NCBI RefSeq assembly: GCF_030813695.1
Contig: NZ_JAUSVA010000002.1
Coordinates: 7,711,501 to 7,775,500, forward strand
Origin: Kitasatospora herbaricolor
GTDB taxonomy: Bacteria; Actinomycetota; Actinomycetes; Streptomycetales; Streptomycetaceae
Length of the DNA: 64,000 nt
Reading direction: 5' to 3'
The notes beneath the pieces were generated by a model. That model saw only the letters and a list, made by a program, of their open reading frames with translations. It was not told the DNA's origin and searched no databases. This document shows, piece after piece, positions 44,196-53,406 of the stretch (position 1 is the stretch's first letter; each line of letters starts with the position of its first letter). The position numbers and the translations under genes are program-made.

Positions 44196-46166
44196 ATGTC
44201 ACTCACACCGCCCGCCGGCCGGCGCAGCGCCGGACCGGGAGAATCCGCCCGGCAGGGAGCACCCGCCGGACCGGGAGCACCCGCCGGACGGGGAGAAGCC
44301 ATCGGCCCCGGAGGCGCCGCCGGCCAGGCCGAGGCCGACCGCGGGCCGCACCGCCTGCCCCGCCAGCAGGCGCCCCGCCACGCGGCCGTGGGCGGGCACA
44401 TGGTGATCTGCGGCGACGACGCGCTGGCACACCGTCTGACGGTCGAACTCACCCGGCTCTACGGGCAGCGGGTGACGGTCGTCCTGCCGTCCGCCGAGCG
44501 CGGTCACGGCCCGCAGATCCAGGCGCTCGCCACCGAGCACGGGCTGCCGGTGGAGGTCGTCGAGGCCGCCGTGCTCGACCACGCGGCGCTGACGGTGGCC
44601 GGCGTGCGGAACGCGGTCGCGCTGGCCCTGACCTCGGAGGACGACCAGGCCAACATCCACGTGGCGCTGCGGGCCCGCAGGATCAACCCCGCCCTGCGGC
44701 TGACCGTCCGGGTGTACAACCGCAAGCTCGGCCGGCGGGTGGAGCAACTCCTCGACCGGGCCGCCGCCGCCCGCCGTCCGGACCTCCCGCCGGCCGCCCT
44801 GGAGGCCTCCACCACCGTCCTCTCGGCGTCGGCCACCGCTGCTCCCGCCCTGGTCGCCGCGACCGTGGCCGGCCTCAGCCACGTGGTCCCCGTCGACGGG
44901 CAACTGCTGCGGGTCACGGAGGTCGCGCCCGGCGCGGCCGTGGCGGGCCGCGAGGTCGCCACGCTGGCCGCCCGCACCGACCGGCCCGAGCACGACCGCG
45001 CCGAGGAACTGCTCCCGGACCCGGCCCTGCTGCCGCCCGACGGCCGCCGTACGGTGCTGGAGCTCGTCGGCCGGGTGCAGGCGCCGGGCCGGCCGCGCCG
45101 GCTGCCCGGCCTGTCCGCCCCGCCGCTCGCTGCGCTCTTCTCCCGTCGTCTGCGCTGGGCCCTCGCGGCCCTGGCCGGCCTGGTGGTCCTGTTCGCCGCC
45201 CTCACGGCGACGATCAGCGGCACCACGCCGCAGCATGCCGCCTGGCTCACCGTCATGGACGTGCTGGGCGTGGGCGACCCGGCCACCGAGGAGGGGTCCG
45301 GGCGCAAGGTCCTGCAGATCCTGACCGCCGTCAGCGGGATGCTGGTGATGCCGCTGATGATCGCCCTCGCGCTGGAGGCGCTCGGCGCCTTCCGCAGCGC
45401 CTCCGCCCTGCGCCGCCCGCCCCGCGGACTGGCCGGCCACGTCGTGCTGGTGGGCCTCGGCCGGGTCGGCAGCCGGGTACTGGAGAGCCTCTGGGAACTC
45501 GACGTGCCGGTGGTCTGCGTGGAGCGCGACCCGACCGCCCTCGGGGTCTCCACCGCACGTGCGTACGGGGTGCCGGTGGTGATCGGGGACGCCACCCAGG
45601 AGGGTGTGCTGGAGGCCGCGAAGATCGGCCGGAGCGCCGCCCTGGTCACCCTGACCGGCAACGACAGCGCCAACCTCGAAGCGGCCCTGCACGCCCGCGA
45701 GGGGAATCCGGAGGTCCGGGTGGTGCTGCGGCTGTTCGACGACGACTTCGCCGGCGTCGTCTACCGGGCCCTGCGCGACTCCTACCCGCGGGCCGACACC
45801 CGCAGCCGGAGTGTCTCCTTCCTCGCGGCGCCCTCGTTCGCCTCCGCGATGATGGGCCGCCAGGTGATCGGGGCGATCGCGGTGGGCCGGCAGGTGCTGC
45901 TGATCGCGGCCGTGGAGGTCACCGCCAACCCGCTGCTGAACGGACTGACCGTCGCCGAGGCCCAGCGGGCGGGGTTCTGGCGGATCCTCGCCGTCGACCT
46001 CAGGGAACCCGCCGCGCGCACGCCGGACCTGTCCCGGCCGGCCGGTGCCGGGCCCGAACTGCTCTGGGACCCGGCGCCGGGCCGCCGGCTCGTCGACGGG
46101 GACCTGGTGGTGGTCGCGGCCACCCGCCAGGGCCTCGGCGCGCTGACCTTCGGCCGTCCGTCCTGA
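44196..46166 (+). CDS. RCK-2TM-RCK potassium-channel-like NAD-binding protein
   Basis: 656 residues. A disordered Gly/Pro/Ala-rich tail (about 65) leads to a first TrkA-N/RCK domain (HMVICGDDALAHRLTVEL). Two membrane helices follow (about 315-390) flanking VMDVLGVGDPA, where potassium channels have TVGYGD. Then comes a second RCK domain starting LVGLGRVGSRVLESL, with an acidic residue ending strand 2 (VCVERD), and a TrkA-C-like end. The layout resembles CASTOR/POLLUX-related channels. Ion selectivity is doubtful because the filter Thr and Tyr are replaced. ATG chosen where the coding bias and tail begin. Confidence 0.8.
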   Translation: MSLTPPAGRRSAGPGESARQGAPAGPGAPAGRGEAIGPGGAAGQAEADRGPHRLPRQQAPRHAAVGGHMVICGDDALAHRLTVELTRLYGQRVTVVLPSAERGHGPQIQALATEHGLPVEVVEAAVLDHAALTVAGVRNAVALALTSEDDQANIHVALRARRINPALRLTVRVYNRKLGRRVEQLLDRAAAARRPDLPPAALEASTTVLSASATAAPALVAATVAGLSHVVPVDGQLLRVTEVAPGAAVAGREVATLAARTDRPEHDRAEELLPDPALLPPDGRRTVLELVGRVQAPGRPRRLPGLSAPPLAALFSRRLRWALAALAGLVVLFAALTATISGTTPQHAAWLTVMDVLGVGDPATEEGSGRKVLQILTAVSGMLVMPLMIALALEALGAFRSASALRRPPRGLAGHVVLVGLGRVGSRVLESLWELDVPVVCVERDPTALGVSTARAYGVPVVIGDATQEGVLEAAKIGRSAALVTLTGNDSANLEAALHAREGNPEVRVVLRLFDDDFAGVVYRALRDSYPRADTRSRSVSFLAAPSFASAMMGRQVIGAIAVGRQVLLIAAVEVTANPLLNGLTVAEAQRAGFWRILAVDLREPAARTPDLSRPAGAGPELLWDPAPGRRLVDGDLVVVAATRQGLGALTFGRPS

Positions 46167-46192
46167 GCCGCGGGCCGTCCGTCCTGAGCGGC

Positions 46193-46234
46193 CGCCGGCC
46201 CGGATCACCCGGGCGGGTGATCCGGGCCGGCGGT
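46193..46234. terminator. Bidirectional terminator after the RCK protein
   Basis: Perfect 19-bp inverted repeat (46193-46211 with 46216-46234) and a 4-base loop between converging genes. Confidence 0.8.
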
Positions 46235-46247
46235 TGCCGGGCGGGGG

Positions 46248-46532
46248 TCAGCTGCTGAGGATGCGGGCCTTCTGGGCGGCGAACTCCGCCTCGGTGAGGA
46301 CGCCCTGTTCCTTCAGGGCGGCCAACTCCTTGAGCTGGTCGAGCTTGTCGTCCATGGACGCGGGGCCGGGCGCCGCCGGGGCGGGCTGGGCCGGGGCCGG
46401 TGCGGGTGCGGCCTGCGGTGCCTCCTGGCTGGCCCAACGGTTGGCCTGGCGACGGGAGACGCGGTTGGAGACGGTGGTCGCCGTACCGGCGATGACGGCG
46501 GTGCGTGCGACGCCGCGCAGTAGTCCGGGCAT
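46248..46532 (-). CDS. Small SHOCT-domain protein
   Basis: 94 residues. N-terminal Gly/Arg segment with a weak hydrophobic stretch (GLLRGVARTAVIAGTATTV), Ala/Pro-rich middle, and a C-terminal SHOCT motif LKELAALKEQGVLTEAEFAAQKARIL. SHOCT motifs mediate oligomerisation and binding. Probably transcribed with the gene 58 bases upstream. Function unknown. Confidence 0.83.
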   Translation of the reverse strand: MPGLLRGVARTAVIAGTATTVSNRVSRRQANRWASQEAPQAAPAPAPAQPAPAAPGPASMDDKLDQLKELAALKEQGVLTEAEFAAQKARILSS

Positions 46533-46590
46533 GGTTTCCTGCCTGGGGTGAGAGGGCGGACGGGTTGCGGTCGGGAACGGGACGGTGCGG

Positions 46591-47043
46591 TCAGGCCTTG
46601 GCGTCGAGCGCGTCCAGCGCCTCGATCAGATCCTCGACCGGGACGTGCCCCCGCGCGATCATGCGGGCACCCGCACGGCGGAGCGCGGCGGCCAGCGGCG
46701 CGGCCCACAGGTTCTCGTAGAGCAGGACGGCGGCGGAGTCGCCGGGAGAGAGGATCGCGCCGGCCTGGCTGCGCTCCTCCTCGCCGAGCAGCCCGGAGGA
46801 CACGCCCTCGAACACGGCGAGGTCGAGTTGCCCGTCGCCGTTGACGTCGGCCAGCTCGATGCCGCTCACCGAACCGTCCTCCTCCTTCCTGACGAAGGTC
46901 AGGTCGAGGATCCGGATGATGCCGCGGTCGACCAGGTCGGCGAGCAGGGGCATGCCCTCCCCGGTCAGGCGGCTGCCGGGGAATTCGACGATCAGGTAGT
47001 CGATGGGGCCCGGTTCGATCGGTTCGCTGGATTCGTTGCTCAC
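46591..47043 (-). CDS. DUF6325-like small acidic protein
   Basis: 150 residues, acidic, soluble. Blocks: GPIDYLIVEFPGSRLTGEGMPLL, LVDRGIIRILDLTFVRKEEDGSV, a Ser/Gly-rich centre with FEGVSSGLLGEEE, and a C-terminal ARMIARGHVPVEDLIEALDAL helix. It looks like the actinobacterial family often placed next to a SHOCT protein, as here. No enzymatic motif is visible; a stress-related structural or regulatory role is only conjecture. Confidence 0.72.
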   Translation of the reverse strand: MSNESSEPIEPGPIDYLIVEFPGSRLTGEGMPLLADLVDRGIIRILDLTFVRKEEDGSVSGIELADVNGDGQLDLAVFEGVSSGLLGEEERSQAGAILSPGDSAAVLLYENLWAAPLAAALRRAGARMIARGHVPVEDLIEALDALDAKA

Positions 47044-47442
47044 GTCAACTCCTATCGGTGACGTCCGGTGCGCGGCTGCCGGGTGCCCGGAGCGGGACCG
47101 GTCGGGCGTCCCTCGTACGGTCCCCGCGCTGATCGGGGAACGGTCCCGGACGCGACGGGCCCGCAGGCGGCGACCGGGGGTGCGCCGGACCGTGCGGCGC
47201 GGCGCCGCGACCGCCGTCCGGCTCCGGACGGGTGCGCTCCTGCGACGCTAACGCTAAATCCCTCCCACGGCGCTCCGGATCACCTGAGGGGGGTGACCCG
47301 GAGCGGCGCGCCGGCCGACCGGGTGGGGCCGGGGTCACCCTGCCGGGGTACTCCTGCTCGCGGTCCGGGCCCGGCGGGCTTTGGCTGGGGAGGCGGCCCG
47401 TGACGGCGCCTCGCCGTCCGGGACCGCCACCGAGGAGCGACC
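47044..47442. other. Intergenic region with divergent promoters
   Basis: About 400 bases between divergent genes. A comparatively A/T-rich patch CGCTAACGCTAAATCC around 47246-47262 may be promoter sequence. No gene or clear palindrome seen. Confidence 0.4.
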
Positions 47443-49062
47443 ATGACACCGACCGGACCCGACGGGCCGTCCGAATCCGACGGTCGACCCGGACCCGACG
47501 GGCCCTCCGGCCCCGGATCCAGCCCTGGCCCCGGATCGAGCCCCGGTCCGGGATCCAACCCCCGTCCGGGATCCAGCCCCGGACACCCGCCCGAGCCCGG
47601 GGCGGAGTCCGGCCCCGCCGAAGGGTTCGGTCTCGGGAAAGAGCCCGGCCCCGGCAAGGCGTCCGGCCCCGGCGAAGCGAAGGGTCTCGGGAAGACGTCC
47701 GGCCCCGCGGGGCCCTCCGGCCCCGGCGAACCGCTCACGGCCGGGGCCGAGAGCGAGGAGCTCGCCGCCCTGCACCGCAGGGTCGCGCAGTTGGAGGCCC
47801 GGGAGACGAGCCGGCCCCAGCACCACCGCCTGCGCACCACCGGTTCGGTGGTGCTGGTGGTCGTGGCGTCCGTCCTGTCGCTGCTCGCCGTCATCGCGGT
47901 GTGGGCGCACGACGAGGTGACCGACACCGACCGGTTCGTCGCCTCGATGGCCCCGCTGGCCCGCAACCCCGACGTGCAGAACGCCCTCGCCAACCGGATC
48001 ACCACCGCCGCCATCGACCAGATCGATGTCAAGGCGGTGGTGAACGACCTCTCGCAGGCCGCCGCGGACCAGGGCGTGCCGCCGAGGCTCGCCCAGCTGC
48101 TGGGCGGTCTGACCGGTCCGCTGGAGAGCGCGCTGACCAACCTCGTGCACAGCGCCGCCGAGCGGGTGGTGACCAGCGACGCCTTCGCGACGGTGTGGGA
48201 GACCGCGCTGCGGGCCGGTCACTCCAGCATGGTGAAGGCGTTGACCGGCCAGGGCGGTGGCACCGTCCAGCTGAAGAACGACGAGGTCACCATCGACATC
48301 GGGCCGGCCGTCGAGCGGGTGAAGGCCCAGCTGGTCGACGCGGGCTTCGGACCGGCCTCGAAGATCCCGACCGTGCACACCGACTTCGTGGTCTTCTCCT
48401 CGCCCGACCTGGCCAAGATCAAGAGCGGCTTCCGGCTCCTGGAGGTGCTCGGCAACTGGATGCCGGTCATCGTCGTGCTGGTCGCCGCGGCCGGCGTCTT
48501 CACCGCCTTCAACCGGCGCCGCGCCCTGATCGGCGCCTGCCTGGGGATCGGGGCCGCGATGCTGCTGCTGGGCATCGCGCTGGCCGTGTTCCGCTCCTAC
48601 TTCCTGGACCACCTGCCCTCCGACGCCTCGCCCGACGCGGCCGCCGCGGTGTACGACGCCCTGGTCACCTACCTGCGCCGGGCCGTCCGCGTGGTCGGCG
48701 TGCTGGCCGTCGTGGTCGCCCTCGGCGCCTTCCTGATCGGGCCCTCGCGGGCCGCCGTGACGGTCCGCTCGGTCAGCGGCCACGGCGTCGCCGCCGTCCG
48801 CTCGGCCGCCGACTCCGCAGGGTTCCGGGCCGGCCCGGTGGAGCCGATCGTCCGCCGCTGGAAGCGCTGGATCGGCATCGCCGTCCTGCTCGTGGCCGCC
48901 GTGATCTTCGCCTTCTGGGACCACCCGAGCGGCGTGGTGGTGTTCTGGTTCGCCGTGGTGGTGCTGATCGCCTTCGCCGTCCGGGAGTTCCTCGCCCCCA
49001 GCTACCGGACCCTGCCCCCCGCCACCCCCGCCCCGCGGACGCCCGACCCCGCGGGCGCCTGA
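47443..49062 (+). CDS. Conserved multi-span membrane protein, Pro/Gly-rich N-terminus
   Basis: 539 residues; ATG with a GAGGAG site. The first about 105 residues are low-complexity (Gly/Pro/Ser repeats such as PGPGSSPGPGS) and cytoplasmic. One helix (SVVLVVVASVLSLLAVIAVW) is followed by a large outside loop of about 210 residues with helical character (VTDTDRFVASMAPLARNPDV, as in several actinobacterial membrane proteins). Four or five further helices close the protein (LGNWMPVIVVLVAAAGVF onwards). No functional motif recognised. Confidence 0.78.
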   Translation: MTPTGPDGPSESDGRPGPDGPSGPGSSPGPGSSPGPGSNPRPGSSPGHPPEPGAESGPAEGFGLGKEPGPGKASGPGEAKGLGKTSGPAGPSGPGEPLTAGAESEELAALHRRVAQLEARETSRPQHHRLRTTGSVVLVVVASVLSLLAVIAVWAHDEVTDTDRFVASMAPLARNPDVQNALANRITTAAIDQIDVKAVVNDLSQAAADQGVPPRLAQLLGGLTGPLESALTNLVHSAAERVVTSDAFATVWETALRAGHSSMVKALTGQGGGTVQLKNDEVTIDIGPAVERVKAQLVDAGFGPASKIPTVHTDFVVFSSPDLAKIKSGFRLLEVLGNWMPVIVVLVAAAGVFTAFNRRRALIGACLGIGAAMLLLGIALAVFRSYFLDHLPSDASPDAAAAVYDALVTYLRRAVRVVGVLAVVVALGAFLIGPSRAAVTVRSVSGHGVAAVRSAADSAGFRAGPVEPIVRRWKRWIGIAVLLVAAVIFAFWDHPSGVVVFWFAVVVLIAFAVREFLAPSYRTLPPATPAPRTPDPAGA

Positions 49063-49072
49063 GCCCACACGG

Positions 49073-51970
49073 ATGTCCGACCCCGCCGGGGGAGGCCGAC
49101 CCCCGGCGGAGCGGCCGCCCCGGCCCGCTCCCCTTGCGGGTCCACCGGGTGCGGCCGAAGATCGTAAGCAGGCCGTGGATTCCCGGCGGGTACCGAGCGC
49201 TGAGGCGGTGATCGCCGTGACCGGACGACCGGGACACCCGGCGGGCGGCCGGCAGCGGACCGCCCCACCCCGCGCCCACCCCGCCCTCGCCGGCCGGCTC
49301 GGCGTGCCGCCCGTCCCCGCCACCTTCGTCCGCCGGGCCCGGCTGGCCGACCGCCTCACCCGCGGGGTCCGGGAGCACCCGCTGGTCCTGGTCGACGGAC
49401 CGGCCGGTGCGGGCAAGACCCTGCTGGTCTGCGACTGGGTCAGGAGCTCGCCGCCCCCGCGCCCCCCGGCCTGGCTGACCGTCGAGGCGCAGGACAACAC
49501 CCCCGCCGTCTTCTGGCACGACTTCGGGCAGGCACTGCGCGCCGCCGGGGCACTCCCGCGCGCCGTCGGCGCCGCACGCCGCGCAGCCCCCGCCGGCCGG
49601 CCCCCCAAGCACCTGGCGGCCGGTCTGGGCCTGCGGCGGGAGCCGGTCGTGGTCGTCCTGGACGAGTTCGAGCGGATCACCGACCCGGAGGTGGCCACCG
49701 GGCTGGACCACCTGCTGCGCCACTGCGGCGGCATGCTGCGTCTGGTGCTGGTCAGCCGCAACGAGCCGCTGCTGCCGTTGCACCGCTACCGGGCCGCGGA
49801 CGAGATCACCGAGATCCGCGCCGCGGACCTCGCCTTCTCCGCCGAGGAGACCTCCGACCTGCTGACCCGGCACGGCCTGTCGCTGTCCGGCGCGGACGTC
49901 CGGGTGCTGACCGGACGCACCGAGGGGTGGGCGGCCGGCCTGCGGCTCTGGGCGCTGGCCGCCACCCGCAGCCCGGACAGCGGGCAGTACCTCAAGGAGT
50001 TCGAGGCCGGGCACAGCACGATCGCCGACTTCCTGCTGGCGGAGGTGCTCGACACCCGGCCGGCGGAGACCCGCGACCTGTTGCTGCGCACCAGCATCCT
50101 CGACCGGATCCACCCGGCCCTGGCCGACGCCCTCACCGGCGGCGCCGGCGCGGAGCGGATCCTCGACGAACTCGCCCGGGCGAACGCCTTCGTCACCCCG
50201 CTGAACGGCCCCTGGTACCGGCAGCACCCGCTGTTCGCGGAGATCCTCCGGGTCCATCTGCGGGCCCGGCACCCGGGGCTGCCGCCGGAGCTGCACCTGA
50301 CCGCGGCCCGCTGGCTGCGGCAGGCCGGTCTGCCGGAGGACGCCCTGCGGCACGCGGTGGCCGCCGATCGCTGGGACCTCGCCGCCGACTGGTTCGCCGC
50401 CGGCCCGGCGGTGGACCAGTTCCTCTCGTCCACCGGCCGCGGGCGGTCGGCGGTGCTCTTCGACGCCATGCCCGCCGGGCTGGAGGGACCGAGCGCCGAA
50501 CTGATCCGGGCCGCCCGCGCCCTGGCCTCCGGCGACTGCGCGGCCGGGACGGCCCATCTGGACCGGGCCACCGCCGGACTCGCGGCAGCCGAGGACGACG
50601 CCCCCGCCCGGCTCACCGCGGCGGTCCTGCGCCTGGTGGCCGCCCGGCTGACGGGTTCGGCGCCGGGGGCGGAGGAGGCGGCCCGCACGGCGGACCGGCT
50701 CCGGCGGGCCGTCCCGGCCGATCCCGCGCGGGAGCACCAGGCGCTGCCGGTACGGCTGTTCACCGACCTGGCGGCCGTCCGGCTCTGGTCGGGCGACCCC
50801 GGCGCGGCCCGCTCCGCCCTGCTGGCCGCCGTCGCCGAGGCGCCGGGCGCCGAGCACCCGGAGCGGTACGAGCCGCTGGCGCTGCTCGCCCTGGTGGAAC
50901 TGCTCGGCGGGGCCGTCGGTGCGGCGGAGCGGCGGGCCCGGCAGGCCCTCGCCGAGGCCGGGACCTGGGAGGCGGAGGACTCCGGCCGGGCCGCGGTCGC
51001 CCACCTCGTGCTGGCGTGGATCGCCCTGGAGCGGGGCGATCCGGCCACCGCGCGGAGCCACGCCGGGCGCGTCCCGGCGGCCGACTCCGGTGAAGCGCAG
51101 GACGGCACTGCCGAGGAGGGAGGCGCGCTGGAGGGCCGAGGAGTTCCGGAGCGCGGTGCCCCGGCGGTCAGGTCCGGCCCGGGGGGAGATCCGCTGGGGA
51201 TCGTCCTCGACGCCGTGGTCCGCGCCCGGCTCGCGCTCCGGCACGGCGACCCCCGGCGCGCCCTGGCCGCCCTCGCGACCGCCGAGCACCCCGGAGCCGC
51301 GGCGGAGCCTTCGCCCTGGGCCCGGGGGCTGATCACGCCGGTCGCCGTCGAGGCCCTGGTGGCGGCCGGTGAGGGCCGGGCCGCGGTCGACGTGCTGCCG
51401 GCCGACGGGGCCCGCGGCCCCGGCCTGGCCCTGGCCACGGCGCGGGCCCGGCTGGCCGCCGGCGACCGCGGCGCGGCCGCCAGGGCGCTGCCCCGCGCAC
51501 CGGCCGGGCCACCCGCCACCGTCACCCGTGTCCTGCTGCTGAAGGCGGAGGTCGCCGCGGCCGACGGCGACGACCGGACGGCCCGGCAGTTGCTCGCCCG
51601 CGCCCTGGCCACCGCCCGTCCGGACCGGCTGCGCGGCCCCCTCCTGGAGGCCGGCCCCTGGCTGGCGGCCTTCCTGCGGCGGCGGCCGGACCTCACGGCG
51701 GAGCACGGCTGGCTGCCCGAGCCGCTGCGCCGTCCGGCGGTCCCCGCCCCCGGTGCCGCCGAGGACGCCCCGCCGGTCGAAGCGCTCAGCCGGCGCGAAC
51801 GGGAGGTGCTGGAGCGGGTGGCTCAGCTGATGTCCACGCAGGAGGTGGCCGCGGACCTCCAGTTGTCCGTCAACACCGTCAAGACCCACCTCAAGAGCAT
51901 CAACCGCAAGTTGTGCACCAGCCGGCGCACCGAGGCGGTCCGCCGCGCGCGCAAGCTGCACCTGCTCTGA
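49073..51970 (+). CDS. MalT-like ATP-binding LuxR-family regulator
   Basis: Up to 965 residues. Walker A VDGPAGAGKTLLV (near 110-122), Walker B VVVLDEFERI, an STAND-type sensor region (LVLVSRNEPLLPLHRYRA), a long helical repeat region, and a C-terminal LuxR helix-turn-helix (LSRREREVLERVAQLMSTQE, NTVKTHLKSINRKL). Such regulators bind an inducer through the repeats and ATP through the NTPase. The ATG at 49073 has no evident ribosome-binding site; GTG codons at 49208 or 49217 may be the true start, removing about 45 unstructured residues. It begins 10 bases after the previous gene. Confidence 0.88.
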   Translation: MSDPAGGGRPPAERPPRPAPLAGPPGAAEDRKQAVDSRRVPSAEAVIAVTGRPGHPAGGRQRTAPPRAHPALAGRLGVPPVPATFVRRARLADRLTRGVREHPLVLVDGPAGAGKTLLVCDWVRSSPPPRPPAWLTVEAQDNTPAVFWHDFGQALRAAGALPRAVGAARRAAPAGRPPKHLAAGLGLRREPVVVVLDEFERITDPEVATGLDHLLRHCGGMLRLVLVSRNEPLLPLHRYRAADEITEIRAADLAFSAEETSDLLTRHGLSLSGADVRVLTGRTEGWAAGLRLWALAATRSPDSGQYLKEFEAGHSTIADFLLAEVLDTRPAETRDLLLRTSILDRIHPALADALTGGAGAERILDELARANAFVTPLNGPWYRQHPLFAEILRVHLRARHPGLPPELHLTAARWLRQAGLPEDALRHAVAADRWDLAADWFAAGPAVDQFLSSTGRGRSAVLFDAMPAGLEGPSAELIRAARALASGDCAAGTAHLDRATAGLAAAEDDAPARLTAAVLRLVAARLTGSAPGAEEAARTADRLRRAVPADPAREHQALPVRLFTDLAAVRLWSGDPGAARSALLAAVAEAPGAEHPERYEPLALLALVELLGGAVGAAERRARQALAEAGTWEAEDSGRAAVAHLVLAWIALERGDPATARSHAGRVPAADSGEAQDGTAEEGGALEGRGVPERGAPAVRSGPGGDPLGIVLDAVVRARLALRHGDPRRALAALATAEHPGAAAEPSPWARGLITPVAVEALVAAGEGRAAVDVLPADGARGPGLALATARARLAAGDRGAAARALPRAPAGPPATVTRVLLLKAEVAAADGDDRTARQLLARALATARPDRLRGPLLEAGPWLAAFLRRRPDLTAEHGWLPEPLRRPAVPAPGAAEDAPPVEALSRREREVLERVAQLMSTQEVAADLQLSVNTVKTHLKSINRKLCTSRRTEAVRRARKLHLL

Positions 51971-52109
51971 GGCGTCGTCCGGCCGGCGGCGGCCGCGGGG
52001 CCGGCTCACCTCCGCGGGGTGATGACCGCCCGGCCCCCGGCCGCGAGCCTGGAACCAGGAGGGGGAGCCCGGGACGCCCGACGCGGGCGGTCCGACGCGG
52101 GAGGCGCGC

Positions 52110-52310
52110 ATGCGTTACGAGATCCGGGTGGCCGGCGCCATGTCCGACACCATGGTGGACGAGGGCTTTCCCGAGCTGGAGAGCTTCGTGATCGCCAGCC
52201 AGACCGTGCTGGTCGGCCCGATCGTGGACGAGGCGCACCTGTACGGGCTGCTGGCCCGGTTCCAGCAGCTGGGCCTGCGCGTCACCGAGCTGCGGCAACT
52301 GCCCGACTGA
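52110..52310 (+). CDS. Small conserved protein (66 residues)
   Basis: 66 residues with a GGGAGG site. Begins MRYEIRVAGAMSDTMVDEGFPELE and ends LGLRVTELRQLPD; predicted beta-alpha-beta-beta-alpha-beta, small cytoplasmic protein. It follows the LuxR regulator by 139 bases on the same strand. Coding potential is supported by the clean compact fold pattern and start context. Function not recognised. Confidence 0.7.
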   Translation: MRYEIRVAGAMSDTMVDEGFPELESFVIASQTVLVGPIVDEAHLYGLLARFQQLGLRVTELRQLPD

Positions 52311-52338
52311 CCGGCCCGTCCGCACCCCGACACTGGCC

Positions 52339-52393
52339 ACGGCCGAACGGGTGGCTGCCGAACGGGTGCCTGCCGCAGGGGTGACTGCCCGTG
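52339..52393. repeat. Tandem 15-bp imperfect repeats
   Basis: GCCGAACGGGTG plus three bases occurs twice, then GCCGCAGGGGTG, in the 371-base gap before the HdeD-like gene. Role unknown. Confidence 0.7.
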
Positions 52394-52394
52394 C

Positions 52395-52510
52395 CCCGGC
52401 GTACCCGCGCCGTCGACGTCCCCGTCCCGTCCCGGCGTCCCCCGTCCCGTCCCGAGGCCCCCCGTCCCGTCCCGGCGTACCCGCGCCGTCGACGTCCCCG
52501 TCCCGTCCCG
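52395..52510. repeat. Perfect 40-bp direct repeat with GTCCC-rich filler
   Basis: Copies at 52395-52434 and 52471-52510 (both include GTACCCGCGCCGTCGACGTC), separated by further GTCCCGTCCCG units. It fills most of the gap between the 66-residue gene and the HdeD-like gene, whose promoter must lie in or after it. Confidence 0.9.
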
Positions 52511-52681
52511 TCGTCCCCCGTACCACCCCTGGCGGGTGATCTCCCGCGGGCCGCGGCGGCGCACACTGCAGCTGTCGTCGCAGCCTGGGACCCCCCTGGC
52601 GCGGGGCGTCCGGGTCGCCGGACGCCCCGGGCGGCCCGGCCGTCCGGGCCGCAGCGGACGACCCGGACGAGGAGGCCCATC

Positions 52682-53287
52682 GTGACCACTGCTCCCAGGC
52701 CGGACCAGGCCGATCCCCAGGACTGGCTGGCCGTCGTCGGCCGGTCCTGGTCGTGGACGCTCGGGTTCGGCGTCCTGACCGCCGTCGCCGGTATCCTGAT
52801 GCTCAGCTGGCCCGAGGGCACCGCCCGCGTGGTGGCCGTGATCATCGGCCTGCAGCTGCTGGTGGCGGGGGTGGTCCGCTTCGTGACGGCCTTCACCCAC
52901 GACACCTCGGGCGGGGCCCGGGTGCTGTACGTGCTGCTGGCCCTGCTGTCCGTGCTGGCCGGTGTGCTGTGCCTGCGCCACCAGTTGCAGACGGTCGGCT
53001 TCCTCGCCCTGGTGGTGGGCGCCTACTGGCTGCTGGGCGGGATCCTCGCGCTGTACGTGGCGATCGCCGGCCGGGGCCTGCCGGGCCGGGGGCTGGCCGG
53101 GTTCCTCGGCGGGTTGGGGATCCTCGCCGGGATCGTGGTGCTGAGCTACCCCGTCGAGTCCGCGATCGCGCTGGCCAGGCTGATCGGGCTCTGGCTGCTG
53201 CTGCTCGGGCTGTTCGAGGCCGGCTCCGCACTCGTCCTGCGCCACGCGGCCCGTTCGGCGAGCCGCGCCGGGGCCGCGGCGGGCTGA
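52682..53287 (+). CDS. HdeD-family membrane protein
   Basis: 201 residues, GTG start with GAGGAGG upstream. Six membrane helices in three similar hairpins (WTLGFGVLTAVAGILMLSWP, VLYVLLALLSVLAGVLCL, GRGLAGFLGGLGILAGIVVLSYP), the repeat pattern of HdeD/DUF308 proteins. HdeD in enterobacteria supports acid resistance; the role in actinobacteria is unknown. Confidence 0.87.
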   Translation: MTTAPRPDQADPQDWLAVVGRSWSWTLGFGVLTAVAGILMLSWPEGTARVVAVIIGLQLLVAGVVRFVTAFTHDTSGGARVLYVLLALLSVLAGVLCLRHQLQTVGFLALVVGAYWLLGGILALYVAIAGRGLPGRGLAGFLGGLGILAGIVVLSYPVESAIALARLIGLWLLLLGLFEAGSALVLRHAARSASRAGAAAG

Positions 53288-53330
53288 CGGGCTGGGGCGG
53301 AGCAGGGGCCCGCCGGGCCGACGGCCGACC

Positions 53331-53357
53331 GGGTGGGCCCCGTGCGTGGGCCCACCC
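53331..53357. terminator. Hairpin between converging membrane-protein genes
   Basis: Perfect 10-bp stem (53331-53340 with 53348-53357), 7-base loop. Confidence 0.6.
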
Positions 53358-53393
53358 GGCAGGGCCCCACCGGCAGGGCCCCACCGGCAGGGC
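53358..53393. repeat. Tandem 14-bp repeat
   Basis: GGCAGGGCCCCACC twice (53358-53371, 53372-53385), then a partial third copy, directly after the terminator hairpin. Confidence 0.8.
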
Positions 53394-53406
53394 CTCCGCC
53401 CGGCCC

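Noticed and set aside
48773..52111. 1112-codon minus-strand open frame
   Set aside because: Antisense to the LuxR regulator, which has clear motifs; composition is typical of a GC-rich shadow frame.
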